A stretch of 64,000 bases of DNA from Perca fluviatilis (taxonomy: Eukaryota; Chordata; Actinopteri; Perciformes; Percidae), in contig NC_053116.1 of NCBI RefSeq assembly GCF_010015445.1, positions 9,969,085 through 10,033,084 on the forward strand, in the 5' to 3' direction. The notes under the pieces are model-generated. The model was not told the origin of the DNA, ran no database searches, and worked only from the letters and a program-made list of their open reading frames with translations. The translations under genes and the position numbers were made by a program. Numbering within the stretch: the first letter of the stretch is position 1; every line of letters starts with the position of its first letter. Positions 38,076 through 49,264 of this stretch are shown here, in pieces.

Positions 38076-39149
38076 TAACTTAACATTTACGCATCCAAAG
38101 CATTCAGCATCCACACTACACTAATGATTACTGACTTCACATACAGTATTTTACTTTAGTTGGGTTGTCTCTGATACATATTCTTGTTTATTTAACTCGT
38201 TGTTGTGTGGACTTCCCTTATTTGTTATGCTCTTGAAAGAGCTGGGCTTACGAGTCGGTATATTGGCTACACAAAGGATCCAGCGGTAACTTTGTCTGAA
38301 CTTACCCTGAGATGAACATTGATAAACATTTCATGTTTTTCAGCAAGCCTAATGTTGATTATGTTATTTCTGAATACGTCACAACTCATGAACCTCGAGC
38401 TTTCCGCAAATTTCTACTTACCTAGTTGTGAATATGGACTCTTCTCATAAACACGGAAAAAAAAAATCATTTGAAAGCAGAATCTGTACGTTGCGGGGAG
38501 GCACGTAGAGAGTTATCAAATCACAGATGGTACTAAGCGATGGCTAACAATGTTGTCTGGTTAACTGCATGTGTGGCTGTTTGAACTGCAAGTATTACAA
38601 ACTATTTTAGTATATACAGACATATATTGCAGTAAAAAAAACTAACATTTCTTCTTTTTGGTTCTTGCAAGTTTGCCTAAATAAGTACCTGTCGAAACAA
38701 ACACCAAATATGTATACTGATTTCTTAGCCCAAATAAATTTTGATGTCAGTTCACTTTAACTCCTCTTGTTAAACTCTACAGAACGTTAACATTAGACAG
38801 CTTAGTAGGAACACGCTCAAAGATTGAAAAAAGCTGTAATCCCTGCTAAAGTTGAGTTCCTGAGATGAGATGTGTAAGAATGCATAAATGGAGCTGCCAT
38901 TTTGTGAAAAGACTGCCTAAGTGGAGCCTCCAAATGGCCTTAGTAACAACCTTTCATCTTCTTCACAGGTGAAGTAGGATGCATCAAAATAACAACTCGA
39001 AAGGCCAGGCTTGAGGTTTGCCTTGAAACATAATAATTGAGGGGAATAAAAAAAGTCTTCTTCACAACTCAGAGCTGCTTCTCACGTGTCAAACACAGTG
39101 AGGCATCAAATTAATATCTTGGTTATGTAGTCGGGTGGAAAAAAACTAC
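38076..39149. other. Intergenic, nothing recognised
   Basis: No coding or repeat feature is identified. Confidence 0.4.
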
Positions 39150-39565
39150 AATTACAATAGTGCCCTACAGCTATGCTCTGCTGTGCCATGCTACATCCTG
39201 TGACGCCCTGCAGTGCCCTACAGCTATGCTCAGCTGTGCCGTGCTACATCCTGTAACCCCCTATGCCATGAACTACTACGACTACTCCATTTTCTTTATT
39301 GTGACTATTATTGCCATTGTTCATCACACACCCAACCGGCACGGTCAGACACCGCCTACCAAGAGCCTGGGTCTGTCTGAGGTTTCTTCCTAAAAGGGAG
39401 TTTTCCTCGCCACTGTTGTACTAAATGCTTGCTCTTGGGGGAATTACTGGAATTGTTAGGTCTTTGTAAATTATAGAGTGTGGTCTAGACCTACTCTATC
39501 TGTAAAGTGTCCTGAGATAACTCTTGTTATGATTTGATACTATAAATAAAATTGAATTGAAATTC
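39150..39565 (+). mobile_element. LINE/SINE 3' end with ATTGAATTGAA tail
   Basis: The element has GTCTGAGGTTTCTTCCTAAA, GGGAGTTTTCCTCGCCACTG and a terminal AAATAAAATTGAATTGAAAT, a signature of many fish retroposon tails. Near its left end a ~53-bp unit (GCCCTACAGCTATGCTC ... GCTACATCCTGT) is tandemly duplicated. Non-coding. Confidence 0.6.
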
Positions 39566-40406
39566 TACAATTAACACAATGAAATAGCGCTGTCCTTTTG
39601 GATGTACCCCTGAGCGCAAAGGATATTGGGGAGGAAGCCGTTTACCTTGACTTGATGCACGTTGTTTTTCCTGGGAATTTTTGCTGTTTTCTAAAGGTAA
39701 ATATTCTGTTGTTTGTTTTTTTGCATAAAATGTCAAGTGAGAAACATTTAAAATTACATACACAAAAATACAAGATTACTGTCATTTCAAATGTATAGTT
39801 TTTAATTCCTAGTTTTCCTTAGCTTGGTCATTATGGTATATAGCTGCAGCTTCATATGAGCAAAGATTCATTTTCTTATCTCATTTTAATCACATTTCTG
39901 TTAAATTCAAAGCCCACATAGTTATCCCCAGATGTCAAAGTCTGTCCTTAGGCTATGCTTTTTATAGCAGACAGTTTCTGGCCTTTGATCTGCAAGTGCA
40001 ACTGTTAGCTACTGTTTATGCACAGTGGCAAATGGCTCTGCCCCACACTGGCTGGTAAACAGATCTTATGGTGATTTATCACTGCTAATCAAATCAAGAA
40101 ATATATCCAGGTCACTTACGTAACATTCATCGCTAGCAAGCATTCACTGTGCTCATATGAGTGTGTAAAGTCTGTATTATGAAGTACACTCACAGCAAAT
40201 ACAGTTTAACAAGATGATCACATTATATGGAATTATATGTTTTAATTATGCTTTGCAAGCAAATTAATCATATATATAATATTTTGTAGAGAGATGTTTA
40301 ATCCGCAAAAAATAATTACATTTGAGTAACAGTATTTTTCATGAGCAATTTTTAATCCATCATTCAATGACATTCGTTACATAAGGATGTTGCGCAGTAC
40401 TGTTGT
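39566..40406. other. Intergenic, nothing recognised
   Basis: AT-rich. No feature is identified. Confidence 0.4.
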
Positions 40407-41110
40407 CCAGTCAACAGACAGTTGCACATCCAGCAGTTACAGAGCATAATTTGCCTACTCCTAAACTACCCCTAGGTAGATTAGTCATGCATAATTCCTA
40501 AAATAAGGAAACGCTATACTAATAAATGGAGTTAGTGATTCAAAACATTTAAAGGTCCCATGACATGGTGCTCTTTGGATGCTTTTATATAGACCTTAGT
40601 GGTCCCCTAATACTATATCTGAAGTCTCTTTCCCGAAATTCTTCTGCCTTGGTGCAGAATTACAGCCACTAGAGCCAGTCCCACAATGAGCTTTCCTTAG
40701 GATGTGCCATTTTTGTGTCTCTAGCTTTTGAGGAGGAGAGAGGGCAGGGCAAGGTGGAGGGTGGGGGTGTGGCCTTGACCAACTGCCACTTTTCTCGTTT
40801 GAAAGCCATGATGTCTCTCTCCCATGGGTTGGCCAAATTCTCTGGGCGGGCAAAGCAGAGAAAGGGGAGGTAACCTTGCTTGTTATGACCTCATAACAAG
40901 CAAGATTCCAGAACGGCTCATCTGAGCTATCATTTTCTCAAAGGCAGAGTAGGATACTCAGGGCTCGGTTTACACCTATCACCATTTCTAGCCACTGGGG
41001 GACCATAGGCAGGCTGGGGGAACGCATATTAATGTTAAAAAACCTCATAAAGTGACATTTTCATGCCATGGGACCTTTAAAATGTAGCATTTAAGTGTTT
41101 TCCAGTTACA
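40407..41110 (+). repeat. Direct repeat copy 1 (interrupted)
   Basis: Words such as CAGTCAACAGACAGTTGC, CACATCCAGCAGTTAC, GCATAATTCCTAAA and TTAGTGATTC recur in the same orientation at 49990-50190. The miniature element at 40553-41076 splits this copy. Minisatellite units follow directly after it. Confidence 0.7.
40553..41076. mobile_element. TTAA-flanked miniature element
   Basis: TTAA at 40549-40552 and 41077-41080 bracket a 524-bp element with inverted ends AGGTCCCATG and CATGGGACCT. An internal hairpin (CTTGCTTGTTATGA, 2-base gap, TCATAACAAGCAAG) lies at about 40877-40906. The paralogous direct repeat at ~50160 has a single TTAA and no insert. Non-coding; a very common teleost family. 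Confidence 0.9.
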
Positions 41111-41129
41111 TTTTTGTTTTTCCTACCTG

Positions 41130-41330
41130 TCAGAATGAGCTACCCTACCTGTAACTACATTTATAAAGGAAGTAGGCCATTCTGATAATTACCCACCTGA
41201 ACGAAAGAGCTACCCTACTTTGAACTACATTTATACAGGAAGTATGCCATTTTGATAGCTATTTCCAACCTGTCAGAATGAGCTACCCTACTTTATTCAC
41301 GTTTATAGAGTAAGTAATCCATTCTGATAG
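41130..41330 (+). repeat. ~72-bp minisatellite, left part
   Basis: Three units with GAGCTACCCTAC and a following ACATTTATA-type word at a spacing of about 71-72 bp. The array stops at the inserted 8.45-kb element and resumes at 49798. Confidence 0.85.
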
Positions 41331-41338
41331 AGATTTCT

Positions 41339-42075
41339 ATGGAAGTAAATCAGTGTCATCGGCTTTTGAATTTGAATTTTTAGCACTGAATTTATTTTAC
41401 ATCGAATTTTAAAACTGAATTTTTTTGCCTATGACATTTTTTTTCAATGTTTAAAAAAAAATCTATGTAAAAAAATGTGATGTCTCAAAAATTCAGTGTA
41501 AAAAAATTCGACATCTCAGAAATTTATTGAAACAAAATTCAATGTCTCAAAAGATTCAGAGTAAAAAAAGTTCAATGTCTCAAAAAATTCAGTGCAAAAT
41601 AATTCAACGTCTCAAAAAATTCAGTGTAAAAATATTCAGAGTCAACATCCGGGTAACTAAGGAGAAGCAATCAATCCCTGTATCAAATCATCCAACATCC
41701 AGCCAATCAAGTTACGCTCCATTGGTCATGTGACGCCGAAACAGGAAGACGGTGAAGTTCAGGTGTGCTCCGGTCAGAGCTCAGCATGGCTCAGAACACA
41801 AATGATGGTGCTACGGTGAGTGTACTCTTCATTTACCTTGTGTGTTCGTAAAAGTCAGTAATAGTTACCGGACACGTTGCACATTAACATCATTTGTTGA
41901 ACAATGTCTACAGGGAACTTTTAATGAGGTGGCCTTCCTTAAAAGTGTGTCAGCTATTAGCTAACTTTATATTAGCATGGTTTATGATGTGGCTGGCAAG
42001 AAATATCTGACTGACAGTTTGTTTAACAGCTGCCTATTAAGTTACTAGCTGTTTCACTTTACCCAAAACATTAAA
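41339..42075 (+). repeat. Left terminal inverted repeat with embedded promoter and first exon
   Basis: It matches the reverse complement of 48905-49788. The outer half is built of degenerate ~28-bp units (ATTCAGTGTAAAAAAATTC, CAATGTCTCAAAA). The inner half has a CCAAT-type box (CCATTGGTCATGTGACG), an ETS-like CAGGAAG, then a 10-codon exon at 41786-41815 ([10 protein letters not shown]) ending at a donor gtgagt. Confidence 0.85.
41786..41815 (+). other. Mirrored 10-codon first exon, plus-strand copy
   Basis: ATG to donor: [10 protein letters not shown] then gtgagtgt. It is predicted to be the first exon of the plus-strand (integrase) gene. The counterpart at 49235-49264 on the minus strand encodes the same ten residues and starts the HECT gene. 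Confidence 0.55.
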
Positions 42076-42573
42076 AGGAAGCGCAAATGATTTCATTAGC
42101 TACAGTGTTAACTGGTAACAGCTGGGGTCATGGTTGCTCATAAGTTAGTAGCCCCATTCACACTGCTGTTTGCAAAGTTACGTTTTTCGCGCTAAATTAC
42201 ATATCGACATCAGTGAACTGGACGCTGTCAGCCTCCGTCACTCGCGGTGACGGAGGCTGTTTTCCGGGGGAAAGTACAAAGTTCTGACGTCCACTACAGA
42301 GGACATTTATAAATAGCATTTTTCATATGAAAATAAATAAGCTCAGCTCTGAAAACTCACTCAGATATTCATAAGATGTTAACTTACTTGAAACAATAAA
42401 AAAACAAATAAATAAATGTTTAATTTAAGAATATCATGCTTATCTTTTTTTTCCATAAAATGTGCTCACACAGTGACCATCACAGCTAACCTCTTAAAAT
42501 GATTACCGGTACACCTAGTCTCTGACATTTAGTAACTGTGTGTAGAACACTTTTTCTTACTTGCAGTATGTTA
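42076..42573. other. Unassigned internal transposon DNA
   Basis: Between the left arm and the Tc1 insertion. No exon for the missing N-terminal half of the integrase is recognised here. Confidence 0.4.
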
Positions 42574-44126
42574 CAGTGCCTTGCGAAAGTATTCGGCCCC
42601 CTTGAACTTTTCGACCTTTTGCCACATTTCAGGCCTCAAACATAAAGATATAAAACTGTAATTTTTTGTGAAGAATCAACAACAAGTGGGACACAATCAT
42701 GAAGTGGAACGAAATTTATTGGATATTTCAAACCTTTTAAAAATAAAACGTGAAATATTAAACTGTAAGTTGTGGTGGGTATTCTATCAGTTTTGCACAT
42801 CGAGACTGACATTTTTGCCCATTCCTCCTTGCAAAACAGCTCAAGCTCAGTGAGGTTGGATGGAAGCGTTTGTGAACAGCAGTTTTCAGTTCTTTCCACA
42901 GATTCTCGATTGGATTCAGGTCTCGGACTTTGACTTGGCCATTCTAACACCTGGATATGTTTATTTGTGAACCATTCCATTGTAGATTTTGCTTTATGTT
43001 TTGGATCATTGTCTTGTTGGAAGACAAATCTCCGTCCCAGTCTCAGGTCTTTTGCAGACTCCATCAGGTTTTCTTCCAGAATGGTCCTGTATTTGGCTCC
43101 ATCCATCTTCCCATCAATTTTAACCATCTTCCCTGTCCCTGCTGAAGAAAAGCAGGCCCAAACCAAGATGCTGCCACCACCATGTTTGACAGTGGGGATG
43201 GTGTGTTCAGGGTGATGAGCTGTGTTGCTTTTCGCCGCAAACATAACGTTTTGCATTGTTGCCAAAAGTTCGATTTTGGTTTCATCTGACCACAGCACCT
43301 TCTTCCACGTTTGGTGTGTCTCCCAGGTGGCTTTTGGCAAACTTTAAACGACACTTTTTATGGATATCTTTAAGAAATGGCTTTCTTCTTGCCACTCTTC
43401 CATAAAGGCCAGATTTGTGCAGTATACAACTGATTGTTGTCCTATGGACAGAGTCTCCCACCTCAGCTGTAGATCTCTGCAGTTCATCCAGAGTGATCAT
43501 GGGCCTCTTGGCTGCATCTCTGATCAGTCTTCTCATTGTATGAGCTGAAAGTTTAGAGGAGCGACGGCGTCGCCGTGGTTGTAGTGGTCTGATACTCCTT
43601 CCATTTCAATATTATCGCTTGCACAGTGCTCCTTGGGATGTTTAAAGCTTGGGAAATCTTTTTGTATCCAAATCCGGCTTTAAACTTCTCGACAACAGTA
43701 TCTCGGACCTGCCTGGTGTGTTCCTTGTTCTTCATGATGCTCTCTGCGCTTTACACGGACCTCTGAGACTATCACAGAGCAGGTGCATTTATACGGAGAC
43801 TTGATTACACACAGCTGGATTCTATTTATCATCATTAGTCATTTAGGTCAACATTGGATCATTCAGAGATCCTCACTGAACGTCTGGAGAGAGTTTGCTG
43901 CACTGAAAGTAAAGGGGCTGAATAATTTTGCACGCCCACTTTTTCAGTTTTTTATTTGTTAAAAAAGTTTGAAATAGCCAATGAATTTTATTCCACTTCA
44001 TAATTGGGACCCACTTGTTGTTGATTCTTCACAAAAAATTACAGTTTTATATCTTTATGTTTGAGGCCTGAAATGTGGCAAAAGGTCGAAACGTTCAAGG
44101 GGGCCGAATACTTTCGCAAGGCACTG
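42574..44126 (-). mobile_element. Tc1-like transposon, copy 1
   Basis: The element begins CAGTGCCTTGCGAAAGTATT and ends with its inverse, flanked by TA on both sides (42572-42573, 44127-44128). The terminal inverted repeats are about 200 bp, including GAAATGTGGCAAAAGGTCGA. It is 1553 bp long and inserted into the integrase/HECT element. The transposase is damaged. Confidence 0.95.
42786..43735 (-). pseudogene. Tc1-like transposase, frameshifted (copy 1)
   Basis: The protein reads from MKNKEHTRQVRDTVVEKF with a paired helix-turn-helix DNA-binding region (GYKKISQALNIPRSTVQ). It is broken into three frames near 43550, 43310 and 42930. The DDE domain is recognisable: WSDETKIE holds the first Asp and FQQDNDPKHKAKS the second. 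The third-acid motif keeps its Glu codon (NPIENLW read from DNA) but lies out of frame because of an extra base. The C-terminal end present in copy 2 is deleted here. It cannot make an active enzyme. Confidence 0.92.
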
Positions 44127-44162
44127 TATATACAGGTGACAAATTATTTTTTTCTCTTTCAG

Positions 44163-44772
44163 CTACAACATTGTTGTCTTTGGTGATATTGACGTTTTTT
44201 CCCGTAAGGTAGGCACAGTTGTTTGGACTAAGAGTACACATTTCTGTAATCATTAAATACTTGAGTGTCTCATAGACGTATAATTACATTTGTGCTGCAG
44301 ATAATATATCTTGGTGCAACCTCCAACAACCTTGCATCAACCACACCCTGGCTTTCTTCCTACAATCTGTTGAGAAGTTTGGGTTTCCTCTCAGGTAAAT
44401 GCATATTTTAAACTGAACATTTACTCAAGTAATGTACTTAAAGATCACCTTCCAGGACCAGATAACAGAGGTACATACAAATATAATGTGATTTGAATGA
44501 ATAGTGTGGTTCACGTACTTAAGAGATTTAATTAGAAGCCAAGAGCACATTCTGTAGTATTTGAAAGTGTGCCTACTTTTACTGCATACAACTCAAAATG
44601 CTCTCTATTTGTAGGGCATGGATATTCTTGACATTGAGTGGGAAAACAGCAGACTTCCATTTGATGACCAGTCGAGCATCATTGTTCCAGACACAGCATG
44701 CCCCCTGACCGTCGGACAAATGACAGCAGTCCTTGTGCTGCGATACTTACATTGCTGCTGTTCAATTTTGTG
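44163..44772 (+). pseudogene. Integrase (rve-type) gene remnant, three exons
   Basis: Exon a (44163-44208) gives YNIVVFGDIDVFSRK. Exon b (44301-44394) gives IIYLGATSNNLASTT, then after a 2-base insertion LAFFLQSVEKFGFPL. Exon c (44615-44772) gives GMDILDIEWENSRLPFDDQ and stops. Junctions are GT-AG, and a to b is in phase. The pattern matches the integrase-core proteins common in fish transposons (hydrophobic-D-x-F/Y-SR then NN-x-AST). The N-terminal zinc or helix region, the first catalytic Asp block, the DQGxEN block and the terminal Glu region are not seen, so most of the gene is missing. The family name is my recognition, not a search result. Confidence 0.6.
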
Positions 44773-44954
44773 AGCAGCTTCTTGCTCTGTGAAAGAACTG
44801 ATCAGAATGACTTAAGTTTTGAGTTGAGAGAGACAATAATTTTTTGCATGATCTGAATTGTATTATTGTTATTGCTTTGGCAAGACAAGGGAAAAGAGGA
44901 AGGTGCAGCATAGTAACATTAAAAAAATGAAACCAGTCCAGTTAATTTTACTTT

Positions 44955-45651
44955 AGCTGCCATTAAAACTAATATAATGGTTTCAAAACCATATCCTGAC
45001 TAATCAATAACATATACCAGTCAGTGATTATCCACAAACATAGGTTCATCTGATCTTAACTATAATGAAAATAATTCATAATTTATGCTTATTTTACTAC
45101 AAAAATTAGGTATTCTTTCATGTAAATGAAGTTTATTCACCATAAATTCCAAAAATAAGTGGTAATGACTTAGAATGAAGTTGTCACGAAGGTGTAAAAT
45201 AGAATTGGGTGATCATTTATACTTTATGCGTTATTAATAGGCAAAACAGGCCGGGTCAATTTTGACCCAGGAGGACAACAAGTGTGAATATTGGCTGCCA
45301 TTAAAGTTTTTAAATGGTTTCAAAACAGTATCCTGACTAAACTTTGACTTATACCAGTCTGTGCTAACCCATCAACATATGTTCCGGTTTATCTCAAGTT
45401 AGTCAAAATAATTCATTTCAGCTTTTTTTTTTACTCAGAAATGAGGTATAATTTTATACAACTGCGGTATTTTGACCATATATTAAAATAAGTGCAAACT
45501 AGTGATAATAGGTTGGAAAGAAGTTGGCTAAGAAGATGTAAAACAGAATTGGGTGATAATTTATACTTCATGCTTTATAAACTGGACAAACAGACCGGGT
45601 CAATTTTGACCCGGGAGGACAAGTGCATGGTCGACGGGAAGAAAGGGTTAA
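44955..45651. mobile_element. Tandemly duplicated TTAA-type miniature element
   Basis: Two units (about 44957-45292 and 45295-45630) share GCTGCCATTAAA, ATCCTGACTAA, GAATTGGGTGAT and the palindrome GGGTCAATTTTGACCC. The second ends near TTAA at 45648-45651. Both match the single element at 6725-7140 in inverted orientation. The left end is not preserved. Confidence 0.6.
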
Positions 45652-45894
45652 TAACCTTTTCTAATTTTTACTGCCATTTATTCTCTTTTGCTGTCAGTCC
45701 CCTTACACCGTGTGAAAGGATCATGAACCTTTTCAATGGTTATGAGGGCTTCACAGGAGTTCAGAGTCAGACGTTTACCTCAATGAACTGACCATTTATT
45801 GCCAAAGGTTACTGCAAAGTACTCTCAGTAACAGTGTGAAATTATATTCAGTATACATTAACAAGTTCCTGAAGGTTTCTTTGAGCGTGAGAGT

Positions 45895-48800
45895 TTACAA
45901 CAGATCTTTTAACAGAATTAACAAGCAGGGACAATCAAGTAAATACAAGTCAAATCCTGTATGGCAACTGCAAATACAGACCAGGATGTCACATTTAAAA
46001 GATGTGTAATCCTTGTAATGCCCTGGGATGTGCAAGGTCTCAAAGCAAGTGGCGGCTGTGGGGTATCTGCCCTCGACCACTTCTACAGAGAGACTCGGTG
46101 GTAGAATCTCCCATCCGGTCCAGAATTTGACCAGGTCGGTCAGTTCAGTTGGTGTTGCTATAGAGTAGATAAAAAGGAATTAAAACATTTTTTTTGACTT
46201 TATTAGTCATCAGGATAAATGGCTAACTATGGCACTACTTACACTCAATAAAAGATTAGTCAAACCCTTGAGATTAGTTTACAGAAAAATAATTTTTAGA
46301 ATGAGACTGGTTGGACTCGTCTCTTGGGTTGAAAAGAGCAACATGACTACTTTTTTTTTTCTTTTTTAAATCGGGTGGATTAAAAAAAAAAATAATTCAT
46401 GTCATGTTGCTGTTTCCAGCTCAATAGTGAATGTGTGAAGTTCACGCTGAATATTTAAATAGCTATACAGCTTTTATACTAATTTAACAGATAACCAAAT
46501 AATATTTAAATACCACTTCCAAGTGTCTCTGTACACTTACCATCAGCAACGAACTGTCGAAGATAGCCTGATATGCGGCATTTGGTGTCAACTTTATCAT
46601 CGTCACTATCCTCACGAGGCCATGTGAGTTGCTGAAGTACCTGCATTGAAAAAAATAGCATGAAAAAGACTTGTCGTTGACTGTGGGCTATGTATGTAGG
46701 AAAACATAAATAACAAGAACAAGATTGAAAACAGACAGGTCTAAACCATAATATATAGGGAAATAACATCACAATATCAGAGTAATTAAAGTTAGGGTTA
46801 GGGTTAGATAACATAACTTGGCAATGTGCATTTATAACCAGAACGTCACTCACAGGATAAAAAAAGAATTTTGAATTTCACTTACAGCATGGATCAATAG
46901 CTTCTCAAAAATCCATCTCCTGTTTTTCTCAGTTAGGCAAGGGAGGTCCCAGGCATGGGCCAAGTCCTGGACCCGCTGTTTATCCTTATCAGTATGGATC
47001 CCCCTTCAAGCTTCAACACAGAGGGAAAATTATTAGGAGATAGAAAAAAAAAGATGTTTAATGCCAGATACTACAGATGGGGCACAAATTAAAAAGGAAA
47101 AAACTGAAATACCTAAACCCTACAGTGAGGGGGGAATTCATCCATTGGGGTCACTGAATGGTTTGATGAAAATGTAATGTGAATTATTTACTATGGTCTT
47201 CACAGTCACCATATCTGACCCAAATGATCACCTATGGGACATTTTTGGCCAATGTGTTAGACAGCGACGTCCACCACCATCATCAAAACAACAAATGAGG
47301 GAATATCTTTTGGAAGAATGGTGTTCATCCCTCCAGTATAGTTCATAGACTTGTAGAATCAATGCCAAGAAGCATTGAAGCTGTTCTGGCAGTTCCTTAC
47401 TAACACTTTATGTTGGTTTTTCCTTTAATTTGTCCTCTGTATGTGCACTTGCAAAACGTAATGAATATGAATATTACATATTGGATCCAAATAAGCACCA
47501 ACCTCTATTTTATTTACAAATTACTGGCATTTTAGCAGCTCTAAAAATCAAGATTTGTATATACTACTACATTTACAGTATTACAAAACTAAGAATCTCG
47601 TTCACTCCCTCTGGATTTGATAAACTTAAATTAGACATATTAACGTCACTCAATAAGGATATGGATAAAATAAACGGGTGCCCCATTGTACATAAAATGT
47701 TAGTGAAAGAAAAAAACACTTCTTCCAGAGTTTAGATTTGAACGTCTATGAGTAATTTTGCCTGTATAACTTAGTAGCATGTCAAAATGTGTATACATAG
47801 GGCTTGCATTTAAAATAGCAAACATCTCCCTTAAGTCTTTACCTGGTCATTTCCATTTGAAGTGATGGTCTCTCCGAATGCCTCTGTTCTCTGCAGGATT
47901 GTATCCAAGAATATGTATTAATCAATACATCTGCAATGTTTAAGTAAAATAAGCCATATGTACATGAACTAAAGTTTAATACTAAACCTCAGAACTTGAT
48001 AGGGCTGGGTATCATTCAAAATCTTTCGATCCGGTGCCAATTTTGATACCTCAGTTTCGATGCCGGTTCCTAACGATACATTGTTCAATACCATATGTTT
48101 TAAAAAATCCATTTAAACATCAAAAAAATACATTAAACACAAAAGTTTTATTTTCCACTTTATGAATCAAAACAGTTATTAAAATTAAAAAATTCTGGTA
48201 AAACTGCTCACTCAGAGTAACATTATTAAAAGTGCCTTGCAAGCTCAGCCATCAGGACAGAGAAACAACAGTTCAGCCTGGAGGAAGTGTAACATCAACA
48301 GCACAGCGACCGCTTTCGGCATTAATATATCGCAGCTAACGCTGTCTGCGTGAAGTTTTGAAAAACTGTAACTACACTTGAAACCAACCGTGACTCTCTG
48401 TGACTTCAACAAAACTGCAGACAGTTTACTCCGTCCGCACCTCTCCGTGTGCGTGTGTCGGTCGGAGCTCCGCTCCGTGTCAATATGCAGAGAGGACAGA
48501 TAAGCTTGCGCTTACACTCTCAGACGCTTTTGGAACCCGAAATTTGGCACAAAAAGATACATAATTTTTCGATACTCATAGGATTGGAGTGGATTTTTTT
48601 CGGTGCCATTAAAGTATCGACGTTCGGTACCCAGCCCTAGAACTTGATTTGTTACTCCACCACTGGCTGCGCCCCATTGTCTTTCAGACGAACTGATTAA
48701 ATGCAATAAACGCCTGACTGGCTGACTGCACAATTTCATCAGCCTGACTATCCTGTCATCACAAATACAGGACAAAGGATATTACAAACCAGCAGCAAAA

Positions 48801-49264
48801 AATCATGTTTTAAACAGCTAAATGTTACTAGCTAGACTTTAATAAGCATTGTAGGAGTTTGGGGACGGTTATATTATCGGCTGTCCATTTATACTATTTT
48901 TAAAACTGTTTTGAGCAAAGTGAAGCAGCTCGTAACTGACCAGCTGTTAAATGTACTGTAGTCAGATATTTCTTGTCAGTCAGATCATACTCGCTGACAC
49001 AGAACTGTGAGTAACGTTACCAACAGTAAACCATGCTAAAGTTAGCTAACAGCTAATATAAAGTTAGCTAATAGCTAACATAACGCTGGCTAATAGCTGA
49101 CATACTTTTAAGGAAGGCCACCTCATTAAAAGTTCCCTGTAGACATTGTTCAACAAATGATGTTAATGTGCAACGTGTCCGGTAACTATTACTGACTTTT
49201 ACGAACACAAAAGGTAAATGAAGAGTACACTCACCGTAGCACCATCGTTTGTGTTCTGAGCCAT
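45895..49264 (-). CDS. Transposon-encoded HECT C-lobe protein (multi-exon)
   Basis: Predicted minus-strand exons are 49235-49264 ([10 protein letters not shown]), 47843-47890 ([16 protein letters not shown]), ~46886-47003 ([19 protein letters not shown] onward to LLIHA), 46541-46640 ([11 protein letters not shown] to GYLRQFVAD) and 45895-46157. Exons 4 and 5 join in phase to a stop. Exon 5 has [14 protein letters not shown], then [16 protein letters not shown], matching the end of HECT ubiquitin-ligase domains, where the TCF cysteine carries ubiquitin. The E2-binding N-lobe is absent. The middle resembles the G2E3-like HECT proteins common in fish genomes. The exon 2 to 3 junction is not in phase, so an exon is missing or the gene is decayed. 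The ~45 residues after IPGHY look like read-through into unrelated sequence. No stop interrupts the individual exons. Confidence 0.6.
47185..47420 (+). pseudogene. mariner/Tc1-type transposase C-terminal remnant
   Basis: In one frame the DNA reads [19 protein letters not shown], close to the DLNPIEHLWD block that carries the third catalytic acid in Tc1/mariner enzymes. [10 protein letters not shown] follows in frame. Frame changes and stops appear after that. The acid itself is altered (NPIE to PND). A short dead fragment, different from the Tc1 family at 42574. Confidence 0.6.
48000..48639. mobile_element. hAT miniature element
   Basis: Inverted ends TAGGGCTGGGTA and TACCCAGCCCTA bound 640 bp. 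A perfect 8-bp duplication GAACTTGA flanks it (47992-47999, 48640-48647). It is non-coding and sits in the long first intron of the HECT gene. Confidence 0.9.

Noticed and set aside
39160..39393. 77-codon frame with repeated Cys-His-Ala words
   Set aside because: It lies in a tandemly duplicated part of a retroposon tail.
46793..46812. Telomere-like GGGTTA repeats
   Set aside because: Only about three units inside unrelated DNA; chance is likely.
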